From contig NC_134032.1 in assembly GCF_964204645.1 (NCBI RefSeq), positions 13,510,275-13,574,274 on the forward strand: 64,000 nucleotides of DNA. The letters run 5' to 3'. The stretch is from Tubulanus polymorphus (lineage: Eukaryota > Nemertea > Palaeonemertea > Tubulaniformes > Tubulanidae). Shown here piece after piece: positions 24,701 through 36,600 of this stretch. Below the pieces are notes generated by a model. It was given only the letters and a program-made list of their open reading frames with translations. It made no database searches and was not told where the DNA came from. Both the position numbers and the translations under genes were made by a program. Each line of letters opens with the position of its first letter. The first letter of the stretch is position 1.

Positions 24701-25650
24701 ACCAGCCCCAGCACTTTAGGGTATCAATAAGTCACAGGAATGGTTTAACAATTTTAAGCGTCTAGTCGGAGGAGGTTAAACTTACTTCAAGTCGGCCATC
24801 GTCGTATCGAAATCATGGAATGTTTCGGGTAAAGTGATCGCGGCGACTGCGGCCTCGCGATTTTCCTCGGGCAGATCGACGACTCCCGGACGAAACGCCA
24901 TCTTGATTTTAACGAATGCCTCGTTACAATCGGCGAGCAGATACTTGGCTTTACGCGAGTAAATTCTTACGACGCCCAGCAACAAGTGACCGGATGTACG
25001 CAATGCCATTTTCACCTAAAACAATAGAAATATTCAGGTTCAGTTCATTTTTTATTCTTGGAACATTCATTATTCTACATTTACCCGAATTCAAAATACC
25101 GTAGTCTTTATTTTACCGGCAATTTTTCAAATTTCCAAAATGGAAAAGTGAACATATCATCATACTGAACAGGGACATCAACATTTTGGTGGCAATTGGT
25201 TTATAAAGTTTTCAGTGATTTACAAGATATACTGAGGCATGCCCTTTCACAAATGTTCCCCAGATTAGAGGAAAATGCAACAAGTTCCTAAATATTCTCA
25301 ATTGGCAAGTTTTCCCCATTTGTCGTTAGGCCTACTGCAGGAGCATTAACAAATTACTGATTCTTTCATTTTCTTAAATTTGAAATTTTTCATTATATTT
25401 CAGCCTGGAATTTGAAATCATCTTTCTGTCGAATTCAAAATCTTATCGAGTTTCATAGATCTTTGGTGGCTGCAGAGCGGCAAGGAAAAAAAAAATTGTT
25501 TTTTACCTTCGGTTCTAGAATGGCTTCAACGCTGCTGGAGATGTTTGTCTCGAAGACGTGAGCCTTCGTCAGTTTTTTATCCCAATGAGCGGCGAGCCAG
25601 ATTCGAGCCAGCGGACCCTTCTTACTCAACACGAAATGCGCGTAAAACAT
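15746..25650 (-). CDS. RAD21: Double-strand-break repair protein RAD21, cohesin kleisin subunit
   Basis: Twelve coding exons join in phase to 746 aa: 25507-25650, 24786-25015, 23867-23973, 23057-23296, 22506-22550, 20191-20280, 19645-19752, 19240-19452, 18646-18869, 17540-17624, 16586-17058 and 15746-16027. The start [20 protein letters not shown] is the conserved N-terminal domain that binds SMC3. DDKEIMR ends at Arg172, the position of the first human separase site. [15 protein letters not shown] marks the central conserved block. The winged-helix C-terminus ([20 protein letters not shown]) binds SMC1. Low-complexity inserts (poly-Ala and poly-Gln in exon 8, two poly-Gln runs in exon 11, acidic runs in exons 6 and 10) make it longer than the 631-aa human protein. 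It closes the cohesin ring in sister-chromatid cohesion, repair and chromatin looping. Confidence 0.97.
17657..18202. repeat. Large palindrome, ~249-bp arms, in a RAD21 intron
   Basis: The left arm 17657-17905 (starts TAATGTCTATTTATTAAT) is mirrored by the right arm 17954-18202 with few mismatches, around a 48-bp spacer. It lies between RAD21 coding exons 9 and 10. No transposase is encoded; a long-armed fold-back or MITE-type element is likely. Confidence 0.88.
21490..22050. repeat. Tandem/interspersed repeat cluster with GAAAATGAACTACAAACACC
   Basis: The motif recurs at about 21564, 21660, 21746, 21846 and 21932. Between copies lie ACTTCACGCGTGTTCAG-type and CTGATCGTCCACACTT segments. Related single pieces are at 250-415, 33300-33450 and 42890-42970, so this is a local expansion of a dispersed element. 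It sits in the intron between RAD21 exons 5 and 6. Confidence 0.7.
22064..22283. repeat. Inverted-repeat element, family D, flanked by TAA
   Basis: The ends are GGCTAAAAAAAATTGATACC and GGTATCATTTTTGTTTAGCC in inverted orientation, continuing with CTTGTTTCTCCGC and its complement. TAA borders both ends. At 220 bp it is too short for a transposase. It lies in the intron between RAD21 exons 5 and 6. Confidence 0.8.
24042..24247. repeat. Family A inverted-repeat element (RAD21 intron copy)
   Basis: The left end is CAGGATCCAGTTCCACAG and the right end is CTGTGGAACTGGATCCAG, with TTAGTTCACTTTCAATGAG inside as in other copies. It lies between RAD21 coding exons 2 and 3. Confidence 0.75.
24344..24434. 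repeat. Family C inverted-repeat element, short copy
   Basis: The ends GGGATCATTCACCTATTACG and its complement-like ATAATAAATGAATGACCCC match the element at 9336-9499, including the internal GGGGAGGG run. Confidence 0.7.
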
Positions 25651-27617
25651 CGCGGCGGTAAATTTCTGAAATTTGAAGAAAAAAAATGTCATCACAACGT
25701 TTCGAATGACTTGTCATCAGAAGTTTGGGTAGGGTAAGTTTTTCGGAACGCTAATAAGCCACAACATTTACGTCCAAATTAACAAAAAAAGAAATCGTTT
25801 TTCAATCTGAAACAAAGTCCCCACCAGTCATTCGTGGAATGGAGTTTAAAAATTTGGAGGAACCTTCTGCATCATTTAAAAGAAATGTTACTCTTGCAAA
25901 TCGTAGGATTCAATAAGTAAATTATTAAATTACATGGTCCCTACAGATCAGCTGTTTCTGGATATACCTATGGAATTTTACAAAAATTTCCAGGGAAGCA
26001 TCTGCATCACTTTCATATCCCAATTACTGTCTGTAGACTCCTTTAAAATTGGTACTGTTTATCTCAGTAAACCATGAATTCAGAGGTTTCTATAAGCAAA
26101 TTTTTTTACACGACCTTAATTTGTTTCTAATTATGTGGTTACCGCCAAATCTGGTAAAAATCAAATCATAATCTTAACTTATTGTTTATGTTAGGTATAA
26201 TTTTCTGTACAACTACAAACTAGACATAAATATCTAATTGCTTTTCTCAAAATTGAGGGAAATGCTTTTTTTTTTAGTTTTAAGCACCTTCACAAAATTT
26301 TCTGCTCAGAAGGAGTTTTTAAGGAATCAAGGAGTTGTAACACTAACAGTAACAGATCCTGTGAATTTCAAATTCAATCTAAAAAATAAAAAAAATGGGC
26401 AAGAAAAGGATTTGTATTTTTTTACAAAAAATTCCAAAATCTGGTAAACGCATTCGGCCCAGTCTGAGTGTATTTGATGGACAATCGGCCCTATGATTCA
26501 ATTCTGCCTTCCGGGCCTAAAAACCAGGAACAGCGCCCCGGCGATCAGATAAGAGCGGAACCCGCGCGTCAAAATGATGAGCGTTTGGCTTCGGGTGGGG
26601 GAAAAAAGTCATCATAAAAATTCCATATTTTCGACAGTTCCTTACCCGATACGGCTCCTAAATATTTATCAAAATACTCTTCGGCACGTCGACCAGCTCG
26701 GTAAATTTACCAACACAGTAGAATCAGCGGCGATATTCTCATAAATCGGTGATTTACATTCGAGTTTTAGAATTAATTCCCGTATCTTCCGAATCCGAAA
26801 AATGGCGTTCACTTTGTTTCCCGCCCAAACAACTCCTCTTCAAACCGTGTATACATGCGCGTTCAAAACAAACTAGATCTCATTCAAACAAGATTTCCGT
26901 TCGAGAACACTTTCAAAGGATACTTGTCTTTTAGAATTTTTGCTAATTATGGTTAATTAGTGTTGACTATAATTAATCAAGGTTTGGAAGACGATGGGCG
27001 GGTGCGAACGGATCTCTACTTAGGTCACGGAGGTCATGAAAGCTCCGCCTTCCTGACAGGTGCCCGCCGCAGACGGGTACAGAACAGGGCTTCTATCATT
27101 CCCATGAACAAAACATATTTCTAAATTACGATGATAAAGTTTCCGAACTTGAAAATTGAATTCAAGACATTCTCGACTCGTTAGATTATTTTGTAGTCGC
27201 GCCCGCTCACGCGCGCTACTTGCCCGTGATTGACAGATGGCTTACTGGCACTTGCTGTGGCGCGCGAGTATTTCAAACCCACGTTTGCTCTGGCATGTGA
27301 GTATTTTAAATGTCGCGTCGAGAAATATTTCAAAATGTAGGAGGAAAATAGGATATTTTCATGCGAAATGATGGAATTCGAAAAGATATTAAAGAGATAT
27401 TTTAACTAACGTCGCTGTAAATACTCTAGTTGGACGGGTGATTGACAGGTCAGCTAATCGACGCTAATTGGTGGTGGTCTCCACACTTCGGTGAATGAAC
27501 GTCAACGCGGAAGTGCTGACAGATCGGTTTCGTTGCTCTGTGACTCGATAGTTTGTGTGGATTTACTGTTGATTTTCGATGGATATAATGTGATAATCAA
27601 ACCCGTCCTCGGTGAAA
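25651..27617. promoter_or_regulatory. Divergent promoter region between RAD21 and the BFR1-like gene
   Basis: The two start codons face away from each other across 1,967 bp. RAD21 has a 3' splice site just before its ATG, so it has a 5' untranslated exon. A donor GTAAGG on the minus strand at 26640-26645 is a candidate end of that exon. CpG-rich blocks at 26520-26600 and 27190-27260 are likely core promoter material. The BFR1-like first exon probably begins around 27450-27600. Confidence 0.5.
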
Positions 27618-30600
27618 ATGTTCGGAGATGTCGACAGCAGCGGCGTCGAGCCCGAAACTGAAAAACAGCCGAGCAGAATAGCCGTCGAATCGACGTTAAA
27701 CGGTAAGCGAGATCTGATGACTGACTTCTGGAATTCAATTCAATCAAATTCAATCCAAAACGAATCGTATTAATCAGATTATAGACACTTGCTCTAACAC
27801 CTGCTGAATGACTGAGGTATATACCGTTGTGCATTTGGAACAATTGCTTGAATTTTTTTTTCACTGGTTTTAGCTTATAATGTCAAGAATTTTATGGTTA
27901 ACAATTTGAAAAAGGGTTTGGTGCCAAGTCATTTTTGAATTGAAGAATTGAGAAATTCGTTGACGTTGTTAGAAATTGTTTTTTTTATTGATTTCTCAAA
28001 TTTTAACACAACTAAACCTGAACTTCCATCATCAATCGAATCGACCACTCATACTGTGAGAGTTACAGGAGTCATGTAAAAATATGTGTCTTAGGCCTAC
28101 ATAAAATCTGTTAATCGTAATTAGCACTTAGGCTAGTATCTGCACAAAGAACCCTATGTGAACTCCATAATATATCATTGTGCTGAATATTAAAATTAAC
28201 GATGCTACTGATTTAGTCTGCTGTGAGTTAGCCAGATAAAAAAAGAGGACAACTATAATGTATCCTTGCGCGGGGGAGGGGGGGCAGGGTAAAAAGGTGA
28301 CCTAACATAGTGTGTCACCAATCCCTTTAAATGTTCGCCACATTTCATTATTGCGATTTATGACTCTGGGTACAAACAACATCTCAGTGATGTACTCTGC
28401 TGTCATCATAGGTACGCTGATATTCTATATAAATTCAGGTCCATCTTTCGGTAGCCAACATAGTTAGGTTAGGTGCAATGAGCCGTCGGGTGCTGTCTCA
28501 TAACGGGATGTGTCAGGTGCACCTGGTTTGTGGCTGGAGCCGTTAACAGGTGCTATTGTTTACTAGGAATAGCCATAAGGTTCCACTGGTCTCCCAGCAG
28601 CTATCATCAGGTTTAATTGTTATTAGCATCCAAATCAGAATTGCAATTTGATAACCTAGCATCATTCATAAGGAGCAAATAATTGGTTTACCAATATGGT
28701 GTTATTACTTTCATCCTAGCTGGTGTCATCAGTCCGCAAAATGGGCTGCACCAGAGATGGGTCAAATAAATTACCAATCACACCCACAATACATCTGATG
28801 ACAGAATCGATCATTAAAGAATGAAATTGTGAAATTTCAGCAGAATATGCCTATTATTGACATTTCTGTTCAAGTCACCATCTTCGTCTGGAGAGCGCCT
28901 TTGATAATAGCCCTGCTATTTACAAGGCGCTATAGAAATTTACAATCCTATCCTATCCTATTATTTATCGGTGTTGAGAATATGGTAATACGGAGAGGGA
29001 GGAGGAGCTCGGAGAGAGGAGAGGTGAATGAAGGGGGGGGATAGGAAAATAAAGAGAAGGAGGGGAGATTGGAGAGAGGAGAGGTGAATAAAGAGGGGGA
29101 GGGGAGGTTGGAGAGGGGAGAGGTGAATAAAGAGGGGGAGGGGAGGTTGGAGAGGGGAGAGGTGAATAAAGAGGGGGAGGGGAGGTTGGAGAGGGGAGAG
29201 GTGAATAAAGAGGGGGAGGGGAGGTTGGAGAGGGGAGAGGTGAATAAAGAGGGGGAGGGGAGGTTGGAGAGGGGAGAGGTGAATAAAGAGGGGGAGGGGA
29301 GGTTGGAGAGGGGAGAGGTGAATAAAGAGGGGGAGGGGAGGTTGGAGAGGGGAGAGGTGAATAAAGAGGGGGAGGGGAGGTTGGAGAGGGGAGAGGTGAA
29401 TAAAGAGGGGGAGGGGAGGTTGGAGAGGGGAGAGGTGAATAAAGAGGGGGAGGGGAGGTTGGAGAGGGGAGAGGTGAATAAAGAGGGGTAGGGGAGGTTG
29501 GAGAGGGGAGAGGTGAATAAAGAGGGGGAGGGGAGGTTGGAGAGGGGAGAGGTGAATAAAGAGGGGGAGGGGAGGTTGGAGCGGGGAGAGGTGAATAAAG
29601 AGGGGGAGGGGAGGTTGGAGAGGGGAGAGGTGAATAAAGAGGGGGAGGGGAGGTTGGAGCGGGGAGAGGTGAATAAAGAGGGGGAGGGGAGGTTGGAGAG
29701 GGGAGAGGTGAATAAAGAGGGGGAGGGGAGGTTGGAGCGGGGAGAGGTGAATAAAGAGGGGGAGGGGAGGTTGGAGAGGGGAGAGGTGAATAAAGAGGGG
29801 GAGGGGAGGTTGGAGCGGGGAGAGGTGAATAAAGAGGGGGAGGGGAGATTGGAGAGGGGAGAGGCGAATAGATGTCAAGGAAATAAAGAATAAAGAAGGA
29901 GGGGAGAAGAGAGGAGAGGGAAATAGAGATGGGGAGGAGAGGGAAGTGAGAGATGTTTGGGTGGCACATAAGCCTACGATGTCATCTTTTATTCATAGAG
30001 ATCATCTTCAAAAACCTAAAAATCATCCGCGTCTCTGATGAAAATACTGTTGTGAAATACTCGGGTGGCAGATAACCGTACGTCGATACTGGTTTCGCGT
30101 CCGATCAGGTCGCGATTTCAGCTTTTTAATTCGTCCGTTTGAAATTTGAAAATCATCAGGGCGGATATTTCAAAATTTCGTCGTTATACTTCGAGGTGTT
30201 TTGGAAGATTTGGAATCAGTTCGAGCTGTTCGTTCGATGTCGTCCGTACGCAATTTTAGCCGCAATACGACGTCCTCGACATGTATTTATTTTTAGAAAG
30301 TTTACAACTTTTCGTCCTTCTAGAACGAAAAAAGATGATGTTGTTGTCGCGTTCGCGTGGCGAAGGTTAGTTTTCATTCATTTTCCTGGGGGAGGTTTTT
30401 TAGAATTTTTTTTTCGCAAGAGATTTTATTGTTCGTTATTTGTTGCACAAGTTTTACTGACAGACTTCAACGACGAGTTGAGACATAATTTTCGTCGGAA
30501 TGAATTGTTGATAGACACAACAGGGTTGAAACAGATCTGAGAAATGAGAGGAATTACAGAGTTACTCTTCTCCGTCGATTCCTCTTTCCGACTCCTTGAA

Positions 30601-33600
30601 AATCAGGACAAAGTCAGGGATTTGAGTTTTTGGTGTCTTGATGTTCTTTTTGAACTGACAAGCGGCATGAACAACTGTGAGAGTGGATCCTGAGTTCAGA
30701 GTTAACTCGATATCACAACTGTGGAACTGTATTCTGAGATCAGAGTAAACTGGATCCTGAGTTGATTCTAACTCACAACTGTAGATCTCTATTTTCCTAT
30801 TGTGGAACTGGATCATGAGTTCAGAGTCAACTCTTAGTCAGAACTGCAGAACTGGATTCTGAGTTCAGAGTTAACTTGATATCACAACTGTGGAACTGGA
30901 TCCTGAGTTCAGAGTTAACTCTTAGTCAGAACTGTGGACCTGGATCCTGAGTTCAGGGTTAACTCTATATCACAAATGTAGAACTGGATCCTGAGTTCAG
31001 AGTTGATTCTAACTCACAACTGTAGAACCGGATACCGAGGTCAGGGCTATCTCTATTTTAAAACTGTGGAACTGGATCCTGAGTTCAGAGTCAACTCTTA
31101 GTCAGAACTGTAGAACTGGATCCTGAGTTCAGAGTGGATGCTAATGCAACTGTGAAACTGGATCCTGATTCTAACTCATAACTGTAGAACCGGATACCGA
31201 GTTCAGGGCTATCTCTATTTTAGAACTGAGGAACTGGATCCTGGATTATTTTCTTGGTGCAAATATTGTATTTGTTTACAAGCATGTTTTGGTAGGATGA
31301 TTAGCTGTGTTAGCGACTAGGAGCGCTGTCTCCTACGCGGTCAACATCTGCCTGTTCGCTGGATCTTATTTCGATTCAGCGGTTATTAAATATTGAATTG
31401 AAAGTACGCATGCCCGCGTAGCCGTCTGTCTGTCGTACAATAGGCACGTGGTGGTGGTGTATATGGAGATTTTCCTAGAAAACAAGACTAGACTCGTACT
31501 AAGTTCCACGTCATCTCTAAAAATGACTATCATTCATCATTCACGTCGTAGATAGATAGAGAACAGTCTGCTGCTGCTGATATCTGGTTGATTACATCTT
31601 CCTCGGATGGAAGTGTAAATCATATTAGAAACGTATAAACGGATTTCGGGAGTGTGTTCGGGTTGTGGTGAGTGCTCTGCAAATTTAATAAAACGCCGCT
31701 GGATAGGTATTGATATCCGTGGTTGATCTCAGAAACATGATCTTCAGCCGCGATCGCACACGGACGGACGGATGTGATTTGGTCCCGGTTAAATCGGCCC
31801 GGACCAGACCTGAGTCGATGCGTCCACACTTTGATCACTTGTTACTCAAATGCTATATAAGTGGATGCTGTATGGAAAGTGAGGCAATTTGACACATGAA
31901 CCTGTTCTGATATTTTTGTTTGGGCCAAATATGGAGCCCTTTGACAAATGCGTGCATAGATCCATTTGGCACCAGCTACATCTGGCCCCGATAAAAAAAG
32001 TGCTTGTAAGCGTGATCGTGGCTTGGCCTTTTACGGAACATGCTTGTTGTCTTACTTGAGGAACAGTTGTCAAAAGACGAAAGGGAGATTGCTAATTGAT
32101 TAAGCTGAGATGGTGAAGGGGGGCTGAAAGGTCTAGATCCAGTCCCATAGTTGTGAGTTAGATTTTGACATTGCAGACCCGTCACCCAGGGAGATGCTGT
32201 GGGTGTGAAAATATCTCGCCTCCCCATAAGATCCCGAGTTCCACCAATTTTTGTCAAAGAAAATTTTCAGTGATTTTGTTACGAAAAATTCAATAACGTT
32301 GGTTGGAAATGCATCTTCAACGCTTGAAATTTTCAAAATTTTCTTGGAGAAGACCTTAGAGCTGAACAATCAGTTCTTCTTAAATGAGTTGCCTCGGAAT
32401 CACTGGAACTGAATCTGTGTCCGGTTTCCATACAGTTAACTATGAGTCATTTAGTCGAGTCTCACCTCGCAACTGTAAAAATGGGTTCTGGTAAAATAAT
32501 AAGTAGGGAACTGGGCAGAATTATGTGTATTTGGTAAAAAAAGAAATGATTGTAGTTCATCGTGAAACCATTTGAAATGAAGAGACTTAATAACCAACGA
32601 ATACTGATTATTAGACCCTGGATATGACGACCAAATTACTAAGAATTGATTTAGTCATGTATGTATGAGTGTGTGGTGTGTTGAATGATTCCAGGGTAGT
32701 CAAAATAAAGAGAGAGAGAGAGACTAGATATGTTGCAATCGCTCCTGTATCGAGACAGTGAGACAATGACGTAGACCCGTTAGACTGTGGTGCTTGTTTA
32801 CCGTAGCGACGAGATAACTACAGCGCGTTGTCAGGTTGGGACAATGAGAAGGGTGGAGGCCGTACTAGATTTTGAAATATCATTTAAGAGGACTTGAAAT
32901 TTGATTATTATTATCAAATGAATTGATTGGCTGGAGTAATGTGGACCTAATGGGCCTTGAGGTCAACTCATACCTGTGGAACTGGGTGTTGAGACAAATA
33001 AAACTCACGCGACTATCTAACTGGATTCCAATGCATTATTTGTTAAGACATTGACTTTGATTATCAGGAACATGTGGTGCATTGTATTGCATCACCTTCA
33101 AAACATGACAGCTCGTCGGCCTGTTGACATTGACCACGTCAGCATTGTGAATGTGGGGGAAACCAAGATATAGATTGGAAATTATTCACTCCCAGTTTTT
33201 CCACGGAACTATACCAGACATCATTGAATACTTCTAATGACAGTAATTCTTCTGTGATCCTGTATAGGTATGTTTAATTAGCTGTGTTCTGTTCATGCAG
33301 GTTTGAATCTGTGTGAAGTGTGGACTGGGCTCATAAATGTCTGATCAGACTCTTCGCATGTCTGGTGTTTGCAGGTGTTAAGTCCTGAACACCGGTGAAG
33401 TGTGGACGATCAGTTTTTGAGTGTTTGTAGTTGATGTTCGATCAAAATGTCTCGTGTGTGATGTCACTAGATGGTGGCTGTACGGATGATACCTGCATTG
33501 ACTTAGCTTGAAAACAATTTCGCAAACTTTCGTAGATGTCTTGATTTAGAAGTACATTAGGTAGAGAATTTGCATATTTCTTTTACTTTAAAAAAAGAAA

Positions 33601-36600
33601 ATGTTTTCAAATGTCCTAGAATTTGAATCATTGTTTGTATATTGATAATTTCGGAGATGTCTTGATTTAGTGCAGGTTTAGAATTTGTATTTTTTACATT
33701 AAAAATGAAAATGCTTTAACACGTCGTAGAATTTAAATCATTGTTTGTATATTGATAATTTGTTGTCTGATAGTAGTACACAAAGAACCCGTCATAGGGT
33801 GCCTGGATTTGGGGTGGAAGAAGAATTTCCTACGGTATTGCATCATAATCATTGTAGTGAAAATATTATTATTAGAGACTCGTTGAACTTTGTACCATGT
33901 GAATGTGACCTCAGTTAGTAGTTTATACATTGCGGTAAAAACAAGTCCCAGATCAAAATAGGCTGTTCGTACGTAAGTAGCGTTTTCATATAATATTTGC
34001 CCTTTTGGCCTACTGTAGATAGTCGCGCACCAGTCGCGCAGTCAATGCTTTAAGACTTGTAAGATATACTGATTGTAATCTTAAGAATTTTGACATTTTT
34101 AAGAATTTTGACATTTTTGGACTTGCGTTCGAACTGGGCCTTATAGTTTAGGATAAAACTGAACTGATCACTATAAGCGGGGCCATGGTCTTAGTTTTAG
34201 TGATCTAATTCCTTAAACTTAAGACCTCAGGTAGTCTTAGGATGCCCAGATGTTCGGGAATATGGGTTTTTAGTTGTGACTTAATTGCCCAAACCCTATG
34301 ACCTATGATAGTCTTAAGATCTGTGAGAATAGGCGGTCTTAGTTTGTGACCTAATTCCTCGAACCCGGGACCTAAGATGATCTTAGTTTTAAGTATAGGT
34401 GCCCCCTCCCAATCAAACCCCCGATTTATGATGTTCGCAGGTTTAGCGTTGTCTGTAAGATTTAAGAAGATTTCGTTCTAAAATCTACGAAATTAGACTG
34501 AGCTTTAATTAACTAGACTCAGAATTGGTTTAAGTCATAGACTCATTTTTCAGTGGGGATAAGTCTTTTCATGGATTCTAGAGTCCATGGTCTTTTTAAA
34601 ACCCTTTCAGTGCTGATTGATTAATATCCTATAGTGCTGGAGATAATTTGAAAATATCAAAAAATTCCACCCTAATGGGAATACCACTATAGTGCATTTA
34701 CACCGAGGTGCGGTGTATCGTTAGTTACTAGTATTTCACTATGTTTGACAGTTGCTGCCATTTTTCAGGAGAGATAATTACTAATTACTGATTACATCAA
34801 TACACCGCAGTGCGGTGTACTAGCAAAATATATCACTGATTTATACACTGCACTGCGGTGTAGACGCACTGAAAGGGTTAAAGAATTTCCTTCTTTTGCG
34901 TACACACGCTCGAGGAAGTGATGGTATTTCCTCTGTCGTAAATACTGACATTCCGTAGTAGTATAACGCACGTATTCAATAAACCGGTATTTATAGCATG
35001 GCCGGGGCGCGTTGTTGTCGGTTCACAGATAATCACCTGTTTAAATCGTCATGAGATCCGTCTGTTTATATTTCTAATAATCAATTCGGCACCCGATTTT
35101 TAAAAGATCGCAAGAAGTTATTTCATCAGTATCTACAGTAGTACGCACGCATACAGTTAGATGGATGAATTAGCTTCTGGTGTCTGAGGTGTAAATGAAA
35201 GTTTGACTAACAGCGCAAAGAGATGGTTATTTAGGATATATTTAAACAGACTTTACGCAGGAGGGGGTCGTTTGAATATGTAACTATGTTTGAAAATTGT
35301 TCTTAAAATGCCTGGACCTGAAGTTCTGCGTTCTAAGTGAAGAATCGACTCTTAAGAGATGAAACAAATTGGAAGGATCCAATTTGACTCTTGAGTCAAA
35401 GTGAATGAACTGGATCTAGGGGTATATTGTTTACCTGCTATAGCTCGTCAACCCGCAGAAGGTAGTCCTCGGTTTACGGAACGGGGTGGCGCCACTGACC
35501 CGAAAAACCTGACAAATTTGGGGAATCCGAAAAATCACTGATAATTCAGATATTCTGGAAAATCTGGAAAATGCAGGTAATTTGAAAATGGGTGGAAAGT
35601 GGCTTCACTCTGCAAGATGCTTGACTTGTGGAACCGAGTCCAGAGTAGCAAAAATTGGATTGGTTAGAGCGCCCCCTTCTGACTAAAATTGTCAACGTTT
35701 CACCGTTTTATCTTACAGAATCCGTTCCTGGGACGACAACGATGACATCAGCGGCGGCAGCGCCCCCTAGTGGCGGTAATTGTCGCGAGATGGAACGCGA
35801 GATCGGAGAGATTTTGGATTCGATCGCGGTGAAGGAAACGCGTTTGAAAGCGTTGAGCGTGAAACCGGAGGACAGCATGCAGGTGCAGCTACGCGCGTTG
35901 AGAGCGGAGAAAAACAACGCTATTCAACAACGACGAGACAAAATCAATCCGGAACTTACAGCTCTCAATAAACACATCACTAAAAAGGTAATCCCTGAAT
36001 CCTCTGTAGAATTTGAGATTTCTGTTCCTCATCCACTGTGGGATACTCAGGGCATTGTTAGCAGGTTCCCTTCAGCCCACTGCGGGCCACTCAGGGCATT
36101 GCTAGCAGGTTCCCTTCAGCCCACTGCGGGCCACTCAGGGCATTGTTAGCAGGTTCCCTTCAGCCCACTGCGGGCCACTCAGGGCATTGGTGGCAGGTTC
36201 CCTTCAGCCCACTGCGGGCCACTCAGGGCATTGTTAGCAGGTTCCCTTCAGCCCACTGCGGGCCACTCAGGGCATTGCTAGCAGGTTCCCTTCAGCCCAC
36301 TGTGGGATATTCAGGGCATTGTTAGCAGGTTCCCTTCAGCCCACTGCGGGCCACTCAGGGCATTGCTAGCAGGTTCCCTTCAGCCCACTGTGGGATATTC
36401 AGGGCATTGTTAGCAGGTTCCCTTCAGCCCACTGCGGGCCAATCTGGGCATTATTTGCAGGTTCAATTCAGCCCACTGCGGACCACTCAGGGCATTGTTA
36501 GCAGGTTCCCTTCAGCCCACTGCAGACCACTCAGGGCATTGGTGGCAGGTTCCCTTCAGCCCACTGCGGGCCACTCTAAGCATTGGAAACCGGTTTTACC

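Noticed and set aside
28961-29969. Open frames of 305, 334, 140 and 131 codons
   Set aside because: They translate the 39-bp minisatellite in several frames on both strands, because the unit length is a multiple of three. They lie inside an intron.
36045-36590. Second CRISPR-like regular array
   Set aside because: The 44-bp units are directly adjacent without spacers.
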